A stretch of 64,000 nt of DNA from Pseudidiomarina homiensis (GCF_003987225.1 NZ_PIPX01000002.1:62001-126000), one strand, 5' to 3'; shown: positions 34,737 through 45,998, numbered from the stretch's first letter. Notes: generated by a model from the letters alone, not told the origin. A program made the numbers and translations.

Positions 34737-34756
34737 GGCGGAGTGATTACTCCGCC
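34737..34756. terminator. Hairpin containing the maeB stop codon
   Basis: GGCGGAG-N6-CTCCGCC forms a 7-bp GC-rich stem whose loop contains the maeB stop codon. No U-tract follows on the maeB strand. It may form or protect the mRNA 3' end. Confidence 0.45.
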
Positions 34757-35991
34757 ATGTAATTCTTCGGTAGGTCGATGCGTGATGCGCCTGAGGCGAC
34801 AGCAGCTTCGGCGACCGCTTTGGCAACGCGGGTTTTCAAGCGTGGGTCCAATGGTTTCGGAATAATGTAATCGACACCGAACTCAAGTTTGTCGACGCCA
34901 GACGCTTTGAGAACTGCTTCAGGAACGGGTTCTTTGGCGAGCTGACGAATCGCTTCAACGGCGGCAATCTTCATTTCGTCGTTAATAGCGCGTGCGCGAA
35001 CGTCGAGTGCGCCGCGGAAAATGAATGGGAAGCACAGTACGTTGTTCACCTGGTTCGGATAATCAGAACGACCGGTTGCCATAATCAAATCGTCACGAAC
35101 CTTGTGCGCAAGTTCCGGTTTGATTTCCGGATCAGGATTCGAGCAGGCAAAGATAATCGGCTTGTCAGCCATCAGTTTCAATGCCTCTGGCGACAACAAG
35201 TTCGGCCCGGAAACCCCAACAAATACGTCAGCTTCGGTAATGACATCCTCGAGGGTGCGTTTGTCGGTATTATTGGCAAACAACGATTTGTATGGGTTCA
35301 GATCTTCGCGACGGGTATGAATCACGCCTTTCGAGTCGAGCATATAGATGTGTTCGCGCTGCGCGCCGCACTTAATCAATAGCTCCATGCAGGCAATCGC
35401 CGCGGCCCCAGCCCCGAGACAGACGATTTGGGCCTTGCGCAGTTCTTTACCTTGAATCTCCAGCGCATTCAGCAGACCTGCGGCCGTAACAATGGCGGTG
35501 CCATGCTGATCGTCATGAAAGATCGGCACGTCACAACGCTCTACCAAGGCTTCTTCGATCTCAAAACATTCGGGTGCTTTAATATCTTCCAGGTTAACAC
35601 CGCCAAAGCTGTCGGCAATGTTGGCAACGGTATTAATAAAATCTTGGGTAGTGCGGTGCGTTACTTCGATATCAATCGCATCAAGGCCGGCGAAGCGCTT
35701 GAACAGCAAAGCCTTACCTTCCATCACGGGCTTTGATGCCATCGGGCCTAGATTACCCAAACCAAGAATGGCGGTGCCATTGGAGATGACCGCAACCATG
35801 TTGCCTTTAGCGGTGTAACGGTACACATCTTCAGGATTTTCGGCAATTGCCCGAACCGGTTCGGCAACACCAGGGCTATAGGCTAAGGCCAAATCTTTGC
35901 TGGTCTCGGCCGACTTGGTCAGTTCAATACTGATCTTTCCCGGTGTTGGATAAGCATGGTAATCGAGCGCTTGCTTGCGAAAATCAGACAT
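34747..35991 (-). CDS. Malic enzyme, short form without phosphotransacetylase domain
   Basis: A 414-residue NAD(P)-dependent malic enzyme: YTAKGNMVAVISNGTAILGLG, the divalent-metal and malate site HDDQHGTAIV, and nucleotide-binding LGAGAAAIACMELL. It decarboxylates malate to pyruvate. E. coli MaeB carries an extra C-terminal phosphotransacetylase-like domain of about 330 residues that is absent here, so this is the short MaeB-like type. Coenzyme preference cannot be read from sequence alone. Confidence 0.9.
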   Translation of the reverse strand: MSDFRKQALDYHAYPTPGKISIELTKSAETSKDLALAYSPGVAEPVRAIAENPEDVYRYTAKGNMVAVISNGTAILGLGNLGPMASKPVMEGKALLFKRFAGLDAIDIEVTHRTTQDFINTVANIADSFGGVNLEDIKAPECFEIEEALVERCDVPIFHDDQHGTAIVTAAGLLNALEIQGKELRKAQIVCLGAGAAAIACMELLIKCGAQREHIYMLDSKGVIHTRREDLNPYKSLFANNTDKRTLEDVITEADVFVGVSGPNLLSPEALKLMADKPIIFACSNPDPEIKPELAHKVRDDLIMATGRSDYPNQVNNVLCFPFIFRGALDVRARAINDEMKIAAVEAIRQLAKEPVPEAVLKASGVDKLEFGVDYIIPKPLDPRLKTRVAKAVAEAAVASGASRIDLPKNYMAE

Positions 35992-36204
35992 GGACCTAGG
36001 TACCCTCTTTCATTGCGGCGGCCGTTATAGCCAACATTCATTTAGTGAATAATCGCCATTGTAGAGGGTTAACTGCGAATAACAAATCTTACCTGATGGT
36101 CGAGGAGCTCGACCGGCCTTCTAAAAACCGCCGAAACTGCAGAGTTGTATAAAAACAAACCGCTGCTCGATCCAGCTCGAATGGGGGCTAAGCCCTCGCA
36201 GGGC
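35992..36204. other. Intergenic region between maeB and the rpmE terminator
   Basis: About 210 bp without a credible gene. It holds the upstream region of maeB, including the interrupted palindrome ATTCA-TTTAG-TGAAT (36036-36050) of unknown function. I see no tRNA or small-RNA signature. Confidence 0.5.
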
Positions 36205-36234
36205 ATAAAAAAAGGCGCCTTTTGGCGCCTTTTT
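36205..36234 (-). terminator. Rho-independent terminator of rpmE
   Basis: AAAGGCGCC-TTTT-GGCGCCTTT is a strong stem. On the rpmE strand it is followed by seven T residues, and on the other strand by five, so it can work in both directions. It lies 26 bp past the rpmE stop. Confidence 0.88.
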
Positions 36235-36260
36235 CTGAATCTGGTGCTAAACCATCGTTT

Positions 36261-36482
36261 TTACGATGATTTCTTACCACCCAACACGCTGAAACGCTTG
36301 TTGAATTTGTCGATACGACCACCGGTGTCCATAATACGCTGTTTACCAGTGTAGAACGGGTGGCACTCTGAACAAACGTCAAGGTGCAATTCGCCACCTT
36401 TGGTTGAACGGGTGGTGAAGGTGTTGCCACATGAACAAGTCACGTTCATGTCTTCGTACTTCGGATGAATACCTGCTTTCAT
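36261..36482 (-). CDS. rpmE: Ribosomal protein bL31, zinc-binding form
   Basis: A 73-residue bL31 with the N-terminus [19 protein letters not shown] and four cysteines (CSCG and CSEC) that bind zinc, i.e. the C+ form, as opposed to the zinc-free paralogue made under zinc starvation. A good terminator follows. It is divergent from priA, as in many gammaproteobacteria. Confidence 0.97.
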   Translation of the reverse strand: MKAGIHPKYEDMNVTCSCGNTFTTRSTKGGELHLDVCSECHPFYTGKQRIMDTGGRIDKFNKRFSVLGGKKSS

Positions 36483-36646
36483 AAGGGTTACCTCAATTGG
36501 GCCGCATCGCTATACGGACTCTCTCCGCACACCACGCGTGGTTAATAATGGAATAATTAGGGCGCAGATTCTACCCGAACACAGGCCAATGATCAAGCAC
36601 AGGATCGCGCTTGCGCCTCGCCGCGCATGGTCGCACAATAGCGGCT

Positions 36647-38857
36647 ATGACCAAGTCCACCCCAGCCGAACTCTTTGCAAATGATAGCACCGTCGTCAAC
36701 GTGGCGGTGCCAGTGCCCCTTGCCCGCCATTTTCATTACCGCTGCGCAACGGCCCCTCCCTGTGGGACGCGACTGAAGGTGCCGTTTGGTAACCGCTCGT
36801 TAGTGGGTTTTAGTTTAGGTGTAGCGACCGCAGTCAACACTGAATTTGAGCTCAAGCCAATCCACGCAGTGTTGGACGATGAACCCTTGTTGCCGCCGGC
36901 AGTCTGGGGTCTTTTGCAGTGGGCTGCCGAGTATTACCAGCACCCGTTGGGTGAAGTGCTCAATCATGGTTTACCGGTTTTACTCCGCCAAGGCGAAGCG
37001 GCAAGCTACAAAACCACCGAAGGGTTTCGCGTGACCGAAGCGGGTCTTGCCATTGAGCTGAACGAGTTACGTCGAGCGCCACAGCAACAACGTTTATTGG
37101 CAGCTTTGCGTAACGGCCCCATGTTGCGGCGTGATATTACTGCGCAAGAGTTTTCGAGCGCTGCCCTGAAAGCGCTGCAAGAGAAAGAATGCATCGAAAG
37201 CTTTCAGCATGTTCCGCAGACCAATGCGGATTGGTCGTTTGCGATCGGTAGTGAGCCTTTACAGCTGAATCCCGAGCAGGCTTTAGCTGTTGCCGCCATT
37301 GGTGCTGCCAGCAAGCCGCAAACCTATTTGCTTGAAGGCGTTACCGGTAGTGGTAAAACGGAAGTGTACTTGCAAGCGATGGCAGAGGTGCTGCGCAAGG
37401 GTAAACAAGTGTTAGTGTTGGTGCCTGAAATCGGTCTGACGCCGCAAACCTTACGACGTTTTCAGAAGCGCTTCGCAGTGCCAATTGTGATGCTGCATTC
37501 AGCGCTGACCGACCGTGAGCGGTTAGATGCTTGGCTCGATGCCAAAAACGGCGGAGCTGCGATCGTTATCGGTACACGTTCGGCGATTTTCACGCCATTT
37601 AAGCGCTTAGGCATGATTATTGTTGATGAAGAACATGACAACTCTTTGAAGCAGCAAGAAGGCTTCCGTTACCACGCGCGCGATTTAGCGGTGGTGCGTG
37701 GTCAGAAAGAACAGGTACCGGTGATTTTAGGTTCCGCCACGCCTTCGCTCGAGAGCATTAATAACGTCGCCCAACAGCGCTATGCACATTTACAACTGAC
37801 GCAGCGCGCTGGTGGCGCCAAGTTGGCGCGGCAAACGGTGCTTGATATTAAGCAATTGCCGCTAAAAGGTGGGTTGTCGGTGCCACTTATCGAGCAAATG
37901 CGTAAAGAGCTGGAACGTGGTCAGCAGGTGCTGGTGTTCTTGAATCGTCGCGGCTATGCACCGGCGTTGTTATGCCACGAATGTGGCTGGCTCGCGCAAT
38001 GTCGCCGCTGCGACGCCTACTACACTGTGCATCAACGACAACAAATGTTGCAGTGTCACCATTGTGGTGACCAACAACGCTTGCCTAAACAATGTTTCGA
38101 CTGTGGCTCGACGCAGTTAGTGGGGCGCGGAACTGGGACTGAGCAACTTGAGCAAACGCTGGCTGATATTTTCCCTGAGTTTCCAGTGCTGCGTATCGAC
38201 CGTGACAGCACGCGGCGCAAAGGGAGTTTAGCGAAGCACTTGACCGCTGCGACCGAGAACAAATACCCCATTTTAGTGGGCACACAAATGATCGCGAAGG
38301 GTCATCATTTTCCGCACGTGACACTGGTAGCTTTGCTTGACGTCGATGGCGCACTGTATAGCTCTGATTTTCGTGCGGCCGAGCGGCTGGGACAATTGAT
38401 CACCCAAGTTGCCGGGCGAGCTGGCCGTGCTAGTGCGCCGGGTACCGTGGTGCTGCAGACCCATCATCCAGAACACGATTTATTGCAGGACCTTATTCAC
38501 AACGGCTACGCTGCGTTTGCGCGTTCGCTACTGCGCGAGCGGCAGTTAACCCAATTACCGCCGTTTGCGCAGTTGGCATTGTTTCGGGCTGAAGCGCATG
38601 AAGCCGGGCAGGCCCAATCTGCGCTTGAAATTATTGCTGCGCAGCTCCCTGAGCATCCTGAAGTTTTTGTGCTTGGCCCGATGCCGGCAGTGATGGAACG
38701 TCGCGCCGGTCGCTATCGTTATCAGCTATTGGTACAGTGCCAGCAGCGTGGATTGCGGCAACAGCTCTTGCAGCACACCTTGGCGAAACTCGAGAATTTG
38801 CCGGAATTACGCCGCGTGCGCTGGTCGTTGGACGTAGACCCACAAGACTTTAGCTAG
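36647..38857 (+). CDS. priA: PriA, primosomal replication-restart helicase
   Basis: A 736-residue superfamily-2 helicase. An N-terminal 3' DNA-binding domain precedes Walker A GVTGSGKTEVYL, the DEEH box (IIVDEEHDNS), GSATPSLES, the zinc-binding cysteine cluster (CHECGWLAQCRRC and CHHCG...CFDCGS) and motif VI VAGRAGRA. It restarts stalled replication forks. The frame is open from 36611, but the ATG at 36647 fits the family N-terminus better. It has only a weak Shine-Dalgarno. Confidence 0.95.
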   Translation: MTKSTPAELFANDSTVVNVAVPVPLARHFHYRCATAPPCGTRLKVPFGNRSLVGFSLGVATAVNTEFELKPIHAVLDDEPLLPPAVWGLLQWAAEYYQHPLGEVLNHGLPVLLRQGEAASYKTTEGFRVTEAGLAIELNELRRAPQQQRLLAALRNGPMLRRDITAQEFSSAALKALQEKECIESFQHVPQTNADWSFAIGSEPLQLNPEQALAVAAIGAASKPQTYLLEGVTGSGKTEVYLQAMAEVLRKGKQVLVLVPEIGLTPQTLRRFQKRFAVPIVMLHSALTDRERLDAWLDAKNGGAAIVIGTRSAIFTPFKRLGMIIVDEEHDNSLKQQEGFRYHARDLAVVRGQKEQVPVILGSATPSLESINNVAQQRYAHLQLTQRAGGAKLARQTVLDIKQLPLKGGLSVPLIEQMRKELERGQQVLVFLNRRGYAPALLCHECGWLAQCRRCDAYYTVHQRQQMLQCHHCGDQQRLPKQCFDCGSTQLVGRGTGTEQLEQTLADIFPEFPVLRIDRDSTRRKGSLAKHLTAATENKYPILVGTQMIAKGHHFPHVTLVALLDVDGALYSSDFRAAERLGQLITQVAGRAGRASAPGTVVLQTHHPEHDLLQDLIHNGYAAFARSLLRERQLTQLPPFAQLALFRAEAHEAGQAQSALEIIAAQLPEHPEVFVLGPMPAVMERRAGRYRYQLLVQCQQRGLRQQLLQHTLAKLENLPELRRVRWSLDVDPQDFS

Positions 38858-38933
38858 TAAAATGTCGCGGTTTCCCTGAATTGAACGCGAACAAGCGTAA
38901 ATGCGCATCGTAAATGAAAAAGGTTGGATGTAA

Positions 38934-40676
38934 ATGAAAGAGCAGTTGGAGCAGTTATTAGCGGCCGCAGTGGCCACCTTACAAGCGCAAGGCACTTTAC
39001 CTGCGGAATTAAGCCCGCGTATCCAACTGGACCGTCCACGCGATAAAAGCCATGGTGATTTTGCGACCAACCTCGCGTTAATGTTGGCAAAGCCTGCTGG
39101 AACGAACCCACGTGCCTTGGCAGAAGCCCTCATTGCAGCGCTACCAGAAAATACCCTCGTCGCTGAAGCAAACATTGCTGGCCCTGGTTTTATTAATTTT
39201 GTCATTAGCCAAGACCAACTGTTACAGCAGCTCGAAGCCGCCTACCAAGATGCGCATGTCGGAGTGGCCAGTGCCGAGCAGAGTCAGCGTGTGGTGATTG
39301 ACTATTCTTCGCCAAACCTTGCCAAAGAAATGCACGTCGGTCATTTGCGTTCGGCCATTATTGGTGATGCGGTCGCACGCGTCTGTGAGTTTTTAGGGCA
39401 TACCGTGATTCGGCAGAATCACGTGGGTGACTGGGGTACCCAGTTTGGGATGTTGTTGGCACACATGGAAGAGCTTGAAGGCAATGAGCTCGCCATGGAA
39501 CTGAGCAACTTAGAGACCTTTTACAAAGCTGCGAAGAAGCGCTTCGATGAAAGCCCTGAGTTTGCCAATCGTGCCCGTGAACTGGTGGTCGCGTTGCAGT
39601 CGGGTGACAAAAAATGCCTCGACCTGTGGCAGCAGTTTATTGACGTATCGCTGAGTCATTGCCAAGAAGTTTACGACCGTTTGGGCGTGAAGCTTACGCG
39701 TGACGACGTGATGGCAGAAAGTGCTTATAACGCTGACTTACCACAAGTTGTCGAAGACCTACGTGAGCAAGGTTTGCTGGTAGAAGATCAAGGTGCGCAG
39801 TGTGTATTCCTTGAAGAGTTTAAGAATAAAGAAGGCGAAGCTTTACCGGTTATCGTGCAGAAATCTGGTGGTGGCTATTTGTATGCGACGACCGACTTAG
39901 CGGCCGTACGTTATCGCCAGAACGTCCTCAAAGGCGAGCATTTGATGTACTTTGTGGACCAGCGCCAAGGCCTGCATTTTCAGCAGATTTTTACCTTAGC
40001 GAAGAAAGCTGGTTTCGCGCGTGACGACCTGCAAATGGATCATTACGGCTTTGGTACGGTCATGGGTAAAGATGGCCGACCGTATAAGAGCCGCGACGGC
40101 GGTGTGACGAAGCTGGCGGACTTGTTGGACCAAGCGGAAGCGCGTGCGCTGGCGTTAGTGCAAGAAAAAAACACCGACTTGTCTGCGAAAGAGCAGGCGC
40201 AGGTCGCGAAAGTAGTGGGTATTAGTTCAGTTAAATATGCTGACTTGTCGAAGAATCGTACCAGTGACTACATTTTTGACTGGGACACCATGCTTAGCTT
40301 TGAGGGTAATACGGCGCCTTATTTGCTCTATGCATACACCCGTGTGATGAGCGTGTTTAACAAAGCTGGCGTTAAGCCCGACGCTTTAAGCGGCGGCTTT
40401 GTGTTGCAAGATGAGCGTGAATTAGCGCTTGCCAACCTGTTGGTACGTTTCAACGAAGTCGTGCATACTGTGGCCAAGAAAGCGATGCCGCATTTCTTGT
40501 GCGGCTACTTATTTGACCTTGCTGGCGCCTTCTCAAGCTTTTATGAAGCTTGCCCAATTTTGCAAGCTGATGATGAAGCGCTGCAGCAAAGTCGTTTGAA
40601 ACTTGCTGCTTTAACAGCGAAGACACTGCGCCAAGGTCTCGACCTTCTTGGCATTGAAACATTGGACAAGATGTAA
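38934..40676 (+). CDS. argS: ArgS, arginyl-tRNA synthetase
   Basis: A 580-residue class I synthetase with the N-terminal Add-1 domain, the HIGH-type motif [28 protein letters not shown] and the C-terminal DALR anticodon domain ([15 protein letters not shown] onwards). There is no clear KMSKS, replaced by [13 protein letters not shown], as is usual for ArgRS. It begins 76 bp after priA. An SPOR-domain gene follows after 2 bp. Confidence 0.96.
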   Translation: MKEQLEQLLAAAVATLQAQGTLPAELSPRIQLDRPRDKSHGDFATNLALMLAKPAGTNPRALAEALIAALPENTLVAEANIAGPGFINFVISQDQLLQQLEAAYQDAHVGVASAEQSQRVVIDYSSPNLAKEMHVGHLRSAIIGDAVARVCEFLGHTVIRQNHVGDWGTQFGMLLAHMEELEGNELAMELSNLETFYKAAKKRFDESPEFANRARELVVALQSGDKKCLDLWQQFIDVSLSHCQEVYDRLGVKLTRDDVMAESAYNADLPQVVEDLREQGLLVEDQGAQCVFLEEFKNKEGEALPVIVQKSGGGYLYATTDLAAVRYRQNVLKGEHLMYFVDQRQGLHFQQIFTLAKKAGFARDDLQMDHYGFGTVMGKDGRPYKSRDGGVTKLADLLDQAEARALALVQEKNTDLSAKEQAQVAKVVGISSVKYADLSKNRTSDYIFDWDTMLSFEGNTAPYLLYAYTRVMSVFNKAGVKPDALSGGFVLQDERELALANLLVRFNEVVHTVAKKAMPHFLCGYLFDLAGAFSSFYEACPILQADDEALQQSRLKLAALTAKTLRQGLDLLGIETLDKM

Positions 40677-40678
40677 GC

Positions 40679-41230
40679 ATGGATTACGCAAATCGCAAAC
40701 GCCCGCCTCAACGCAAGCCACGCTCGGCGAATAAGGGTAAGAAGCAAGCTCCGCAACGCCAAGTGCCTTGGGGCATTGTGGTGCTGGCGATCATTTTAGT
40801 GATCGCATTGATTGCTGGTTTACGGTTTATTGCGGGTGGCAATCCTGAAGCGCCGTTGCAATCCACTCAAGACGTCCCAGCAAGCACGCCAGAGATGCAA
40901 GCAGAGCCGATGCCAGAAAAGCCGGAAGAGCGCTGGCAATATATCGAGGAGCTGGAAAATCTTGAAGTTGAAGTTGATGTTCCTGAGCGTGAACTCGGGC
41001 CGCCTAAGCTGATGCAGTGCGGGTCATTCCGCCAGCGTGCTGACGCTGAACGCCTTAAGGCGGCGATTGCGATGCAAGGTTTAGAGTCGGAGATTTACCC
41101 ATCAAATGGTGGTACGTGGTACCGCGTGGTGCTCGGGCCTTATGAAACCAAGCGCGCGGCCGAGGCTGATCGCCATACCCTACAACGGGCCAGTATTCAT
41201 GGCTGTCAAATCTGGAACTGGAATCTGTAA
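40679..41230 (+). CDS. FtsN-like SPOR-domain cell-division protein
   Basis: A 183-residue bitopic protein. A very basic cytosolic tail (about 1-30), one membrane helix (about 32-52), an acidic Pro/Glu-rich linker and a C-terminal SPOR domain (KLMQCGSFRQRADAERLKAA ... YRVVLGPYETKRAAEADR) that binds denuded septal peptidoglycan. The position after priA and argS and before hslVU matches ftsN in other gammaproteobacteria, so it is probably FtsN, although it is short. Confidence 0.85.
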   Translation: MDYANRKRPPQRKPRSANKGKKQAPQRQVPWGIVVLAIILVIALIAGLRFIAGGNPEAPLQSTQDVPASTPEMQAEPMPEKPEERWQYIEELENLEVEVDVPERELGPPKLMQCGSFRQRADAERLKAAIAMQGLESEIYPSNGGTWYRVVLGPYETKRAAEADRHTLQRASIHGCQIWNWNL

Positions 41231-41252
41231 GTATTAGATTTCGGTAAAAGCA

Positions 41253-41277
41253 TTGAATTTCGCAATTGCGCCCTCAT
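41253..41277 (+). promoter_or_regulatory. Candidate sigma-32 heat-shock promoter for hslVU
   Basis: TTGAAT (41253-41258) and CCCTCAT (41271-41277) with a 12-base spacer resemble the RpoH consensus CTTGAA-N11-14-CCCCAT. HslVU is a classical heat-shock operon, and the site lies 34 bp before the GTG start. Confidence 0.55.
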
Positions 41278-41311
41278 TAAAGTTGGCATAGCAACTTAAG
41301 AGGACGCAATT

Positions 41312-41848
41312 GTGACAACGATAGTTTCTGTCCGCCGCGGTGACAAAGTCGTCATCGGCGGTGATGGCCAAGCCACACTTGGCAACACAGTCATGAAAGG
41401 CAACGTGCGCAAAGTGCGCCGCCTATACAACAACCAAGTCATCGCCGGATTTGCCGGTGGTACCGCGGACGCCTTTACCCTATTTGAGCGGTTTGAAGCC
41501 AAGCTGGAACAGCATCAAGGTAATCTAGCCAAGGCGGCGGTTGAGCTTGCCAAAGATTGGCGGACCGATCGGGCGCTACGTCGTCTTGAAGCTCTATTGG
41601 CGGTCGCTGACAAACATACCTCACTGATTATTTCTGGCAACGGCGACGTGATCCAGCCCGAAAATGATCTAATTGCCATTGGTTCTGGTGGACCGTATGC
41701 CCAAGCTGCAGCCCGCGCGCTGTTGGAAAATACTGAACTTGGTGCTCGCGGTATCGTCGAAAAAGCACTCACGATTGCTGGTGAGATCTGCATTTACACG
41801 AATACCAACCAAACCATCGAAGAACAGGAGTCTGTGGCCGATGTCTGA
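41312..41848 (+). CDS. hslV: HslV, proteasome-like peptidase subunit
   Basis: A 178-residue threonine peptidase. The mature N-terminus [19 protein letters not shown] exposes the catalytic Thr2 after removal of the initiator Met. The start is a GTG at 41312 with GAGGA 8 bases upstream. It forms the dodecameric peptidase core of the HslVU (ClpYQ) protease. The 3' end overlaps hslU by 8 bp. Confidence 0.97.
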   Translation: MTTIVSVRRGDKVVIGGDGQATLGNTVMKGNVRKVRRLYNNQVIAGFAGGTADAFTLFERFEAKLEQHQGNLAKAAVELAKDWRTDRALRRLEALLAVADKHTSLIISGNGDVIQPENDLIAIGSGGPYAQAAARALLENTELGARGIVEKALTIAGEICIYTNTNQTIEEQESVADV

Positions 41849-43172
41849 TATGACCCCACGTGAGATTGTCGATGAGCTGAACCGTCATATTATTGGCCAA
41901 GACAATGCAAAAAAAGCCGTTGCGGTAGCTTTGCGTAACCGCTGGCGTCGTATGCAATTGCAAGACGAGCTACGTCAAGAAGTCACCCCAAAGAACATTT
42001 TGATGATTGGTCCAACGGGTGTCGGTAAAACCGAAATTGCGCGACGTTTGGCGAAGCTGGCGAATGCACCTTTCATTAAGGTTGAAGCGACGAAGTTTAC
42101 CGAAGTTGGTTATGTCGGTAAGGAAATTGAATCGATTGTTCGCGATCTTACCGATACTGCGGTGAAGCAAACGCGCGAACAAATGATGAAAAAAGTGCGT
42201 TTCCGTGCTGAAGAAGCAGCGGAAGAACGTATTCTCGACGCTTTACTGCCGCCAGCAAAAGGCTGGGCTGACGAGGACAAAACGGAACGCGAACAGAGTA
42301 ATACGCGGCAGGTATTCCGTAAAAAACTCCGTGAAGGGCAGCTCGACGATAAAGAAATCGAGATCGATATCGCGATGCCGCAAATGGGTGTGGAAATCAT
42401 GGCACCGCCTGGCATGGAAGAAATGAGCTCGCAGTTGCAGAATATGTTCCAGAATCTTGGGCAGGACAAAAGCAAGCCGCGTAAGCTGAAAATCAAAGAT
42501 GCCTTCAAGCAGTTAGTGGAAGAAGAAGCGGCGAAAATGCTCAATCCCGAAGAGGTGAAGGAGCAAGCCCTGAATTCAGTAGAACAAAACGGCATCGTGT
42601 TTCTCGACGAGGTCGACAAAATTTGTAAGCGTGGCGACACCAGCGGTCCCGACGTTTCGCGGGAAGGCGTACAACGTGACTTGCTGCCGTTAGTGGAAGG
42701 AACCACAGTGTCTACCAAGCACGGTATGGTGAAAACCGATCACATTCTGTTTATTGCCTCGGGTGCGTTCCAGATGTCGAAGCCGTCGGATTTGATTCCT
42801 GAGCTGCAAGGTCGTTTACCAATTCGTGTTGAGCTTGATGCGTTGACCAGTAATGACTTCGTGCGCATTTTAACCGAGCCGAATGCGTCACTGACGACCC
42901 AGTACATAGCCTTGATGGCTACTGAGGGAGTTGAAGTCGCGTTTACTGAAGACGGAATTCAGCGGATTGCAGAAACGGCGTTCCAAGTGAACGAGACAAC
43001 TGAGAATATTGGTGCGCGGCGTTTGCACACGGTTTTAGAGCGCTTGATGGAAGATATTTCATTCCGCGCAAGTGACTTGCAAGGTCAGCAAATCAGTATT
43101 GATGGCGCGTACGTTGACGAGCACTTAGGCAAGTTAGCGCAAGATGAAGACTTGAGTCGCTTCATTTTGTAA
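41841..43172 (+). CDS. hslU: HslU, unfoldase ATPase of the HslVU protease
   Basis: A 443-residue AAA+ unfoldase: [20 protein letters not shown] at the N-terminus, Walker [16 protein letters not shown], the pore motif [14 protein letters not shown], Walker [13 protein letters not shown], sensor [15 protein letters not shown] and a C-terminal hydrophobic tail (LSRFIL) that docks into HslV. The frame extends upstream inside hslV, but the ATG at 41841 gives the family N-terminus and an 8-bp overlap. Confidence 0.97.
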   Translation: MSDMTPREIVDELNRHIIGQDNAKKAVAVALRNRWRRMQLQDELRQEVTPKNILMIGPTGVGKTEIARRLAKLANAPFIKVEATKFTEVGYVGKEIESIVRDLTDTAVKQTREQMMKKVRFRAEEAAEERILDALLPPAKGWADEDKTEREQSNTRQVFRKKLREGQLDDKEIEIDIAMPQMGVEIMAPPGMEEMSSQLQNMFQNLGQDKSKPRKLKIKDAFKQLVEEEAAKMLNPEEVKEQALNSVEQNGIVFLDEVDKICKRGDTSGPDVSREGVQRDLLPLVEGTTVSTKHGMVKTDHILFIASGAFQMSKPSDLIPELQGRLPIRVELDALTSNDFVRILTEPNASLTTQYIALMATEGVEVAFTEDGIQRIAETAFQVNETTENIGARRLHTVLERLMEDISFRASDLQGQQISIDGAYVDEHLGKLAQDEDLSRFIL

Positions 43173-43238
43173 CGTTATCAGCTATACTGTGCCTGAAACT
43201 ATCCTTCTATCAATGATGTAACAGGCAGGGGAACGGCA

Positions 43239-43724
43239 ATGGAATACAATACTTCGGAGCTTTGCGATCTCTACCCTGACATGGTCGACGTGGTCGAACC
43301 CATGTTTGTTCACTACGGTGGGCGCGTATCGTTCGGTGGCCAGTTGGTCACTGTGAAGTGCTTCGAAGACAAAGGTGTCATCGAAGAGGTCGTGCAGCAG
43401 CCGGGCACCGGCAAAGTGCTGCTGATCGACGGTGGCGGTTCCAATCGCCGTGCCCTTATCGACATTGCGGTGGCGGAATTGGCGCTGGATAATGACTGGG
43501 AAGGTATTGTCTGCTTTGGCGCTGTGCGCGACGTTGACGCACTTGATGAGCTCGATATCGGTATTTTGGCATTGGCGTCAATTCCGGTAGGTGCGCCTGC
43601 TGAAGGTACTGGTGAAGTCGATGTTGCCGTGAATTTTGGTGGCGTCACCTTCTTACCTGAAGATCATTTGTATGCCGATACGACTGGCGTCATTCTCTCG
43701 CCCGAGCCGCTTGATATCGAATAA
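43239..43724 (+). CDS. rraA: RraA, regulator of ribonuclease E activity
   Basis: A 161-residue RraA/MenG-fold protein ([56 protein letters not shown]). It inhibits RNase E by binding its C-terminal scaffold. It follows hslU by 66 bp, and hutG starts 3 bp after it, an unusual coupling of RNA turnover and histidine catabolism genes. Confidence 0.95.
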   Translation: MEYNTSELCDLYPDMVDVVEPMFVHYGGRVSFGGQLVTVKCFEDKGVIEEVVQQPGTGKVLLIDGGGSNRRALIDIAVAELALDNDWEGIVCFGAVRDVDALDELDIGILALASIPVGAPAEGTGEVDVAVNFGGVTFLPEDHLYADTTGVILSPEPLDIE

Positions 43725-43727
43725 TCT

Positions 43728-44774
43728 ATGTACTTGATCCCTTGTGACCCTGAGGCGTGGTGTAAACCACGCCAAGGGGAAGTCCGTATCGGACAAACCT
43801 TACACGCACTCCCCTCATGCGACACTCCAGAAACCTATCGTGCTGCGTTACACAAAGCCCGCGAGCAGGGTGCTAGAGTGGCGTTAGTGGGCGTTCCAGA
43901 GAGTATCGGCCCGCGTGGCAACCTAGGCCGTGGTGGCGCTGAAACAGCTTGGCCTGCTGCGTTACAGGGACTGTGTAACCTGCAAGCGACGCCCTTTATC
44001 GCAAGCCATGAGCTACTTTTGGTTGGCCATGTTGATTGTGCGGACTTACAGGAACAGGCAGCGGCTCTGCGCACCACCAATGCCGCTGATGTGCAGGGCT
44101 TGCGTGATCTTTGCCAACACCTGGATCAACGCGTGATGCAAACCTTGTTGCCATTGTTTAGCGAAGGCTTTGAGGTCATTTTGATCGGTGGCGGGCACAA
44201 CAATGCTTATCCACTGCTGCGCAGTTTGAGTGAAGCGACGGAGCAGCAAGTTGCGGCGATGAACTTGGACCCCCATGCTGATTTTCGCGCTCGTGAAGGT
44301 CGCCACAGTGGTAACGGTTTTAGCTATGCACATACCGATGGATTTCTTACCAACTACCATGTTGTGGGTCTGCACGAAGGGAAAAATAATGCCGAAAGCT
44401 TACGTCAGTTAAGCGAGGCAGGATTTACCTATACCAGCGTGCATGAGCTGTATCAGGCGAATTGGACCGAACAGCTGGCGGCCTTGCGTGCTCAAGCACA
44501 GGCATGGCAACGGCCGTTAGGTATCGAAATCGATGTGGATGCGTTGCAAGGGGTGCCAGCCAGTGCCATTAACTTTAATGGCTTAGGTATACAACACGGC
44601 TATACCTTGATTGCTGAGCTCGCAGCACTACCACAAACGCGTTATTTGCACTTGGCTGAAGCTGCGCCGAGCTTGCACCCAGCCGGCCGTGAAGCCGGCG
44701 ATATGGCTTGTGCCCAGGTGCTTAGTGAGTTAGTGCTTGCTTACTTGCATGGCCTTCAGCGTAGGACGCCCTGA
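43728..44774 (+). CDS. hutG: HutG, formimidoylglutamase
   Basis: A 348-residue ureohydrolase-fold enzyme. The Mn ligands are in [23 protein letters not shown] and EIDVDALQ. It converts N-formimidoyl-glutamate to glutamate and formamide, the last step of this hut pathway. It starts 3 bp after rraA rather than inside the hutC-U-H unit, and its 3' end overlaps the convergent hutI by 19 bp. Confidence 0.92.
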   Translation: MYLIPCDPEAWCKPRQGEVRIGQTLHALPSCDTPETYRAALHKAREQGARVALVGVPESIGPRGNLGRGGAETAWPAALQGLCNLQATPFIASHELLLVGHVDCADLQEQAAALRTTNAADVQGLRDLCQHLDQRVMQTLLPLFSEGFEVILIGGGHNNAYPLLRSLSEATEQQVAAMNLDPHADFRAREGRHSGNGFSYAHTDGFLTNYHVVGLHEGKNNAESLRQLSEAGFTYTSVHELYQANWTEQLAALRAQAQAWQRPLGIEIDVDALQGVPASAINFNGLGIQHGYTLIAELAALPQTRYLHLAEAAPSLHPAGREAGDMACAQVLSELVLAYLHGLQRRTP

Positions 44775-45976
44775 TGCCAGCAGTTGAGTAAGCGATCAGT
44801 GCCAAACTGATAAGTGAGTTCAGCTGCGTCGTCACAATCCCACAAACACAGATCAGCACGTAACCCCGCCTTAATGCGCCCACGGTCGTTGAGCCCCAAG
44901 GCTTGCGCGGCGTGTGAGGTCACCCCTTGTAAACATTCCTCTGGCGTCATGCGAAATAGCGTGGCCCCCATTTGCAGCATCAGTTGCAAACTCAGAATAG
45001 GTGATGTGCCTGGGTTAGCATCCGTGGCAAGAGCTATAGGAACGCCGTGTTGGCGCAGCAAATCCAGCGGCGGTAACTTGGTTTCGCGTAAGAAATAGAA
45101 AGCGCCGGGCAGCAGCACGGCGACTGTACCACTAGCAGCCATAGCTTTTACACCGTCCTCATCAAGGTATTCCAAATGATCGCAAGAAAGCGCTTGGTAA
45201 CGTGCCGCGAGGGCGCTGCCATGTTGGTTGCTGAGTTGTTCGGCGTGCAGTTTCACCGGCAAACCGCGCTGCTGCGCTGCTTGAAAGACACGTTCGGTTT
45301 GTGCTGGCGAAAAGCCGACATTTTCACAAAAAGCATCCACCGCATCGACTAAGCCTTCGTCGGCCAAAGTTGGCAAAATTTGCTCAACAATGGCATCAAT
45401 GTAGGCGTCCGCATTATCTTTGAACTCCGGCGGCAAAGCGTGCGCTGCAAGTAATGTGGTTTGCACGCTGACCGGGTTTGCCGCAGCTAATTGTTTGGCG
45501 GCAAGTAATTGTTTACGTTCATGTTCGAGGGATAAACCGTAACCTGATTTAATTTCAACCGTGGTGACACCTTCGCGCATGAGTGCGGCGAGGCGTGGGC
45601 TGCTCACGTTCACCAATTCATCTTGAGACGCGGCCCGGGTTGCCCGCACGGTAGCGGCAATACCACCGCCTTGCGAGGCAATTTCACTATAGCTTACACC
45701 GTGCAAGCGCTGCGCAAATTCGTCAGCACGCGATCCAGCCCATACCAAGTGGGTATGACAGTCAATCAGTCCGGGCGTGAGTAACTTTCCACCAGCATCG
45801 ATGACTTCAGCGTCAGCAGCTGTCGCAGGAGCCTCGGCAGCAGGTCCCACGTAACTGATCGTACCAGCTTCGATACACACAACCGCATTTTTGAGAAGTC
45901 CATAGCCGTCGCCGTAGTTCGCATGATCCACGGTTGCAACCGTCACATTTTCAATACGCTGTTGTCGCTGAGTCAT
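44756..45976 (-). CDS. hutI: HutI, imidazolonepropionase
   Basis: A 406-residue amidohydrolase with the metal-binding [41 protein letters not shown] and [11 protein letters not shown]. It opens the imidazolone ring to give formimidoylglutamate. It is divergent from hutC, and a HutC-type palindrome sits 23 bp ahead of its ATG. Confidence 0.96.
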   Translation of the reverse strand: MTQRQQRIENVTVATVDHANYGDGYGLLKNAVVCIEAGTISYVGPAAEAPATAADAEVIDAGGKLLTPGLIDCHTHLVWAGSRADEFAQRLHGVSYSEIASQGGGIAATVRATRAASQDELVNVSSPRLAALMREGVTTVEIKSGYGLSLEHERKQLLAAKQLAAANPVSVQTTLLAAHALPPEFKDNADAYIDAIVEQILPTLADEGLVDAVDAFCENVGFSPAQTERVFQAAQQRGLPVKLHAEQLSNQHGSALAARYQALSCDHLEYLDEDGVKAMAASGTVAVLLPGAFYFLRETKLPPLDLLRQHGVPIALATDANPGTSPILSLQLMLQMGATLFRMTPEECLQGVTSHAAQALGLNDRGRIKAGLRADLCLWDCDDAAELTYQFGTDRLLNCWHQGVLR

Positions 45977-45998
45977 ACAACTTTCTCCCTTTGAACAC

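Noticed and set aside
36036-36050. ATTCA-N5-TGAAT upstream of maeB as an ARG box
   Set aside because: The half-sites are in the reverse order to the ARG-box palindrome (TGAAT...ATTCA) and maeB is not an expected ArgR target. I left it as an unexplained palindrome.
41673-41840. Upstream in-frame extension of hslU
   Set aside because: It lies wholly within hslV in another frame, and the ATG at 41841 gives the conserved HslU N-terminus.
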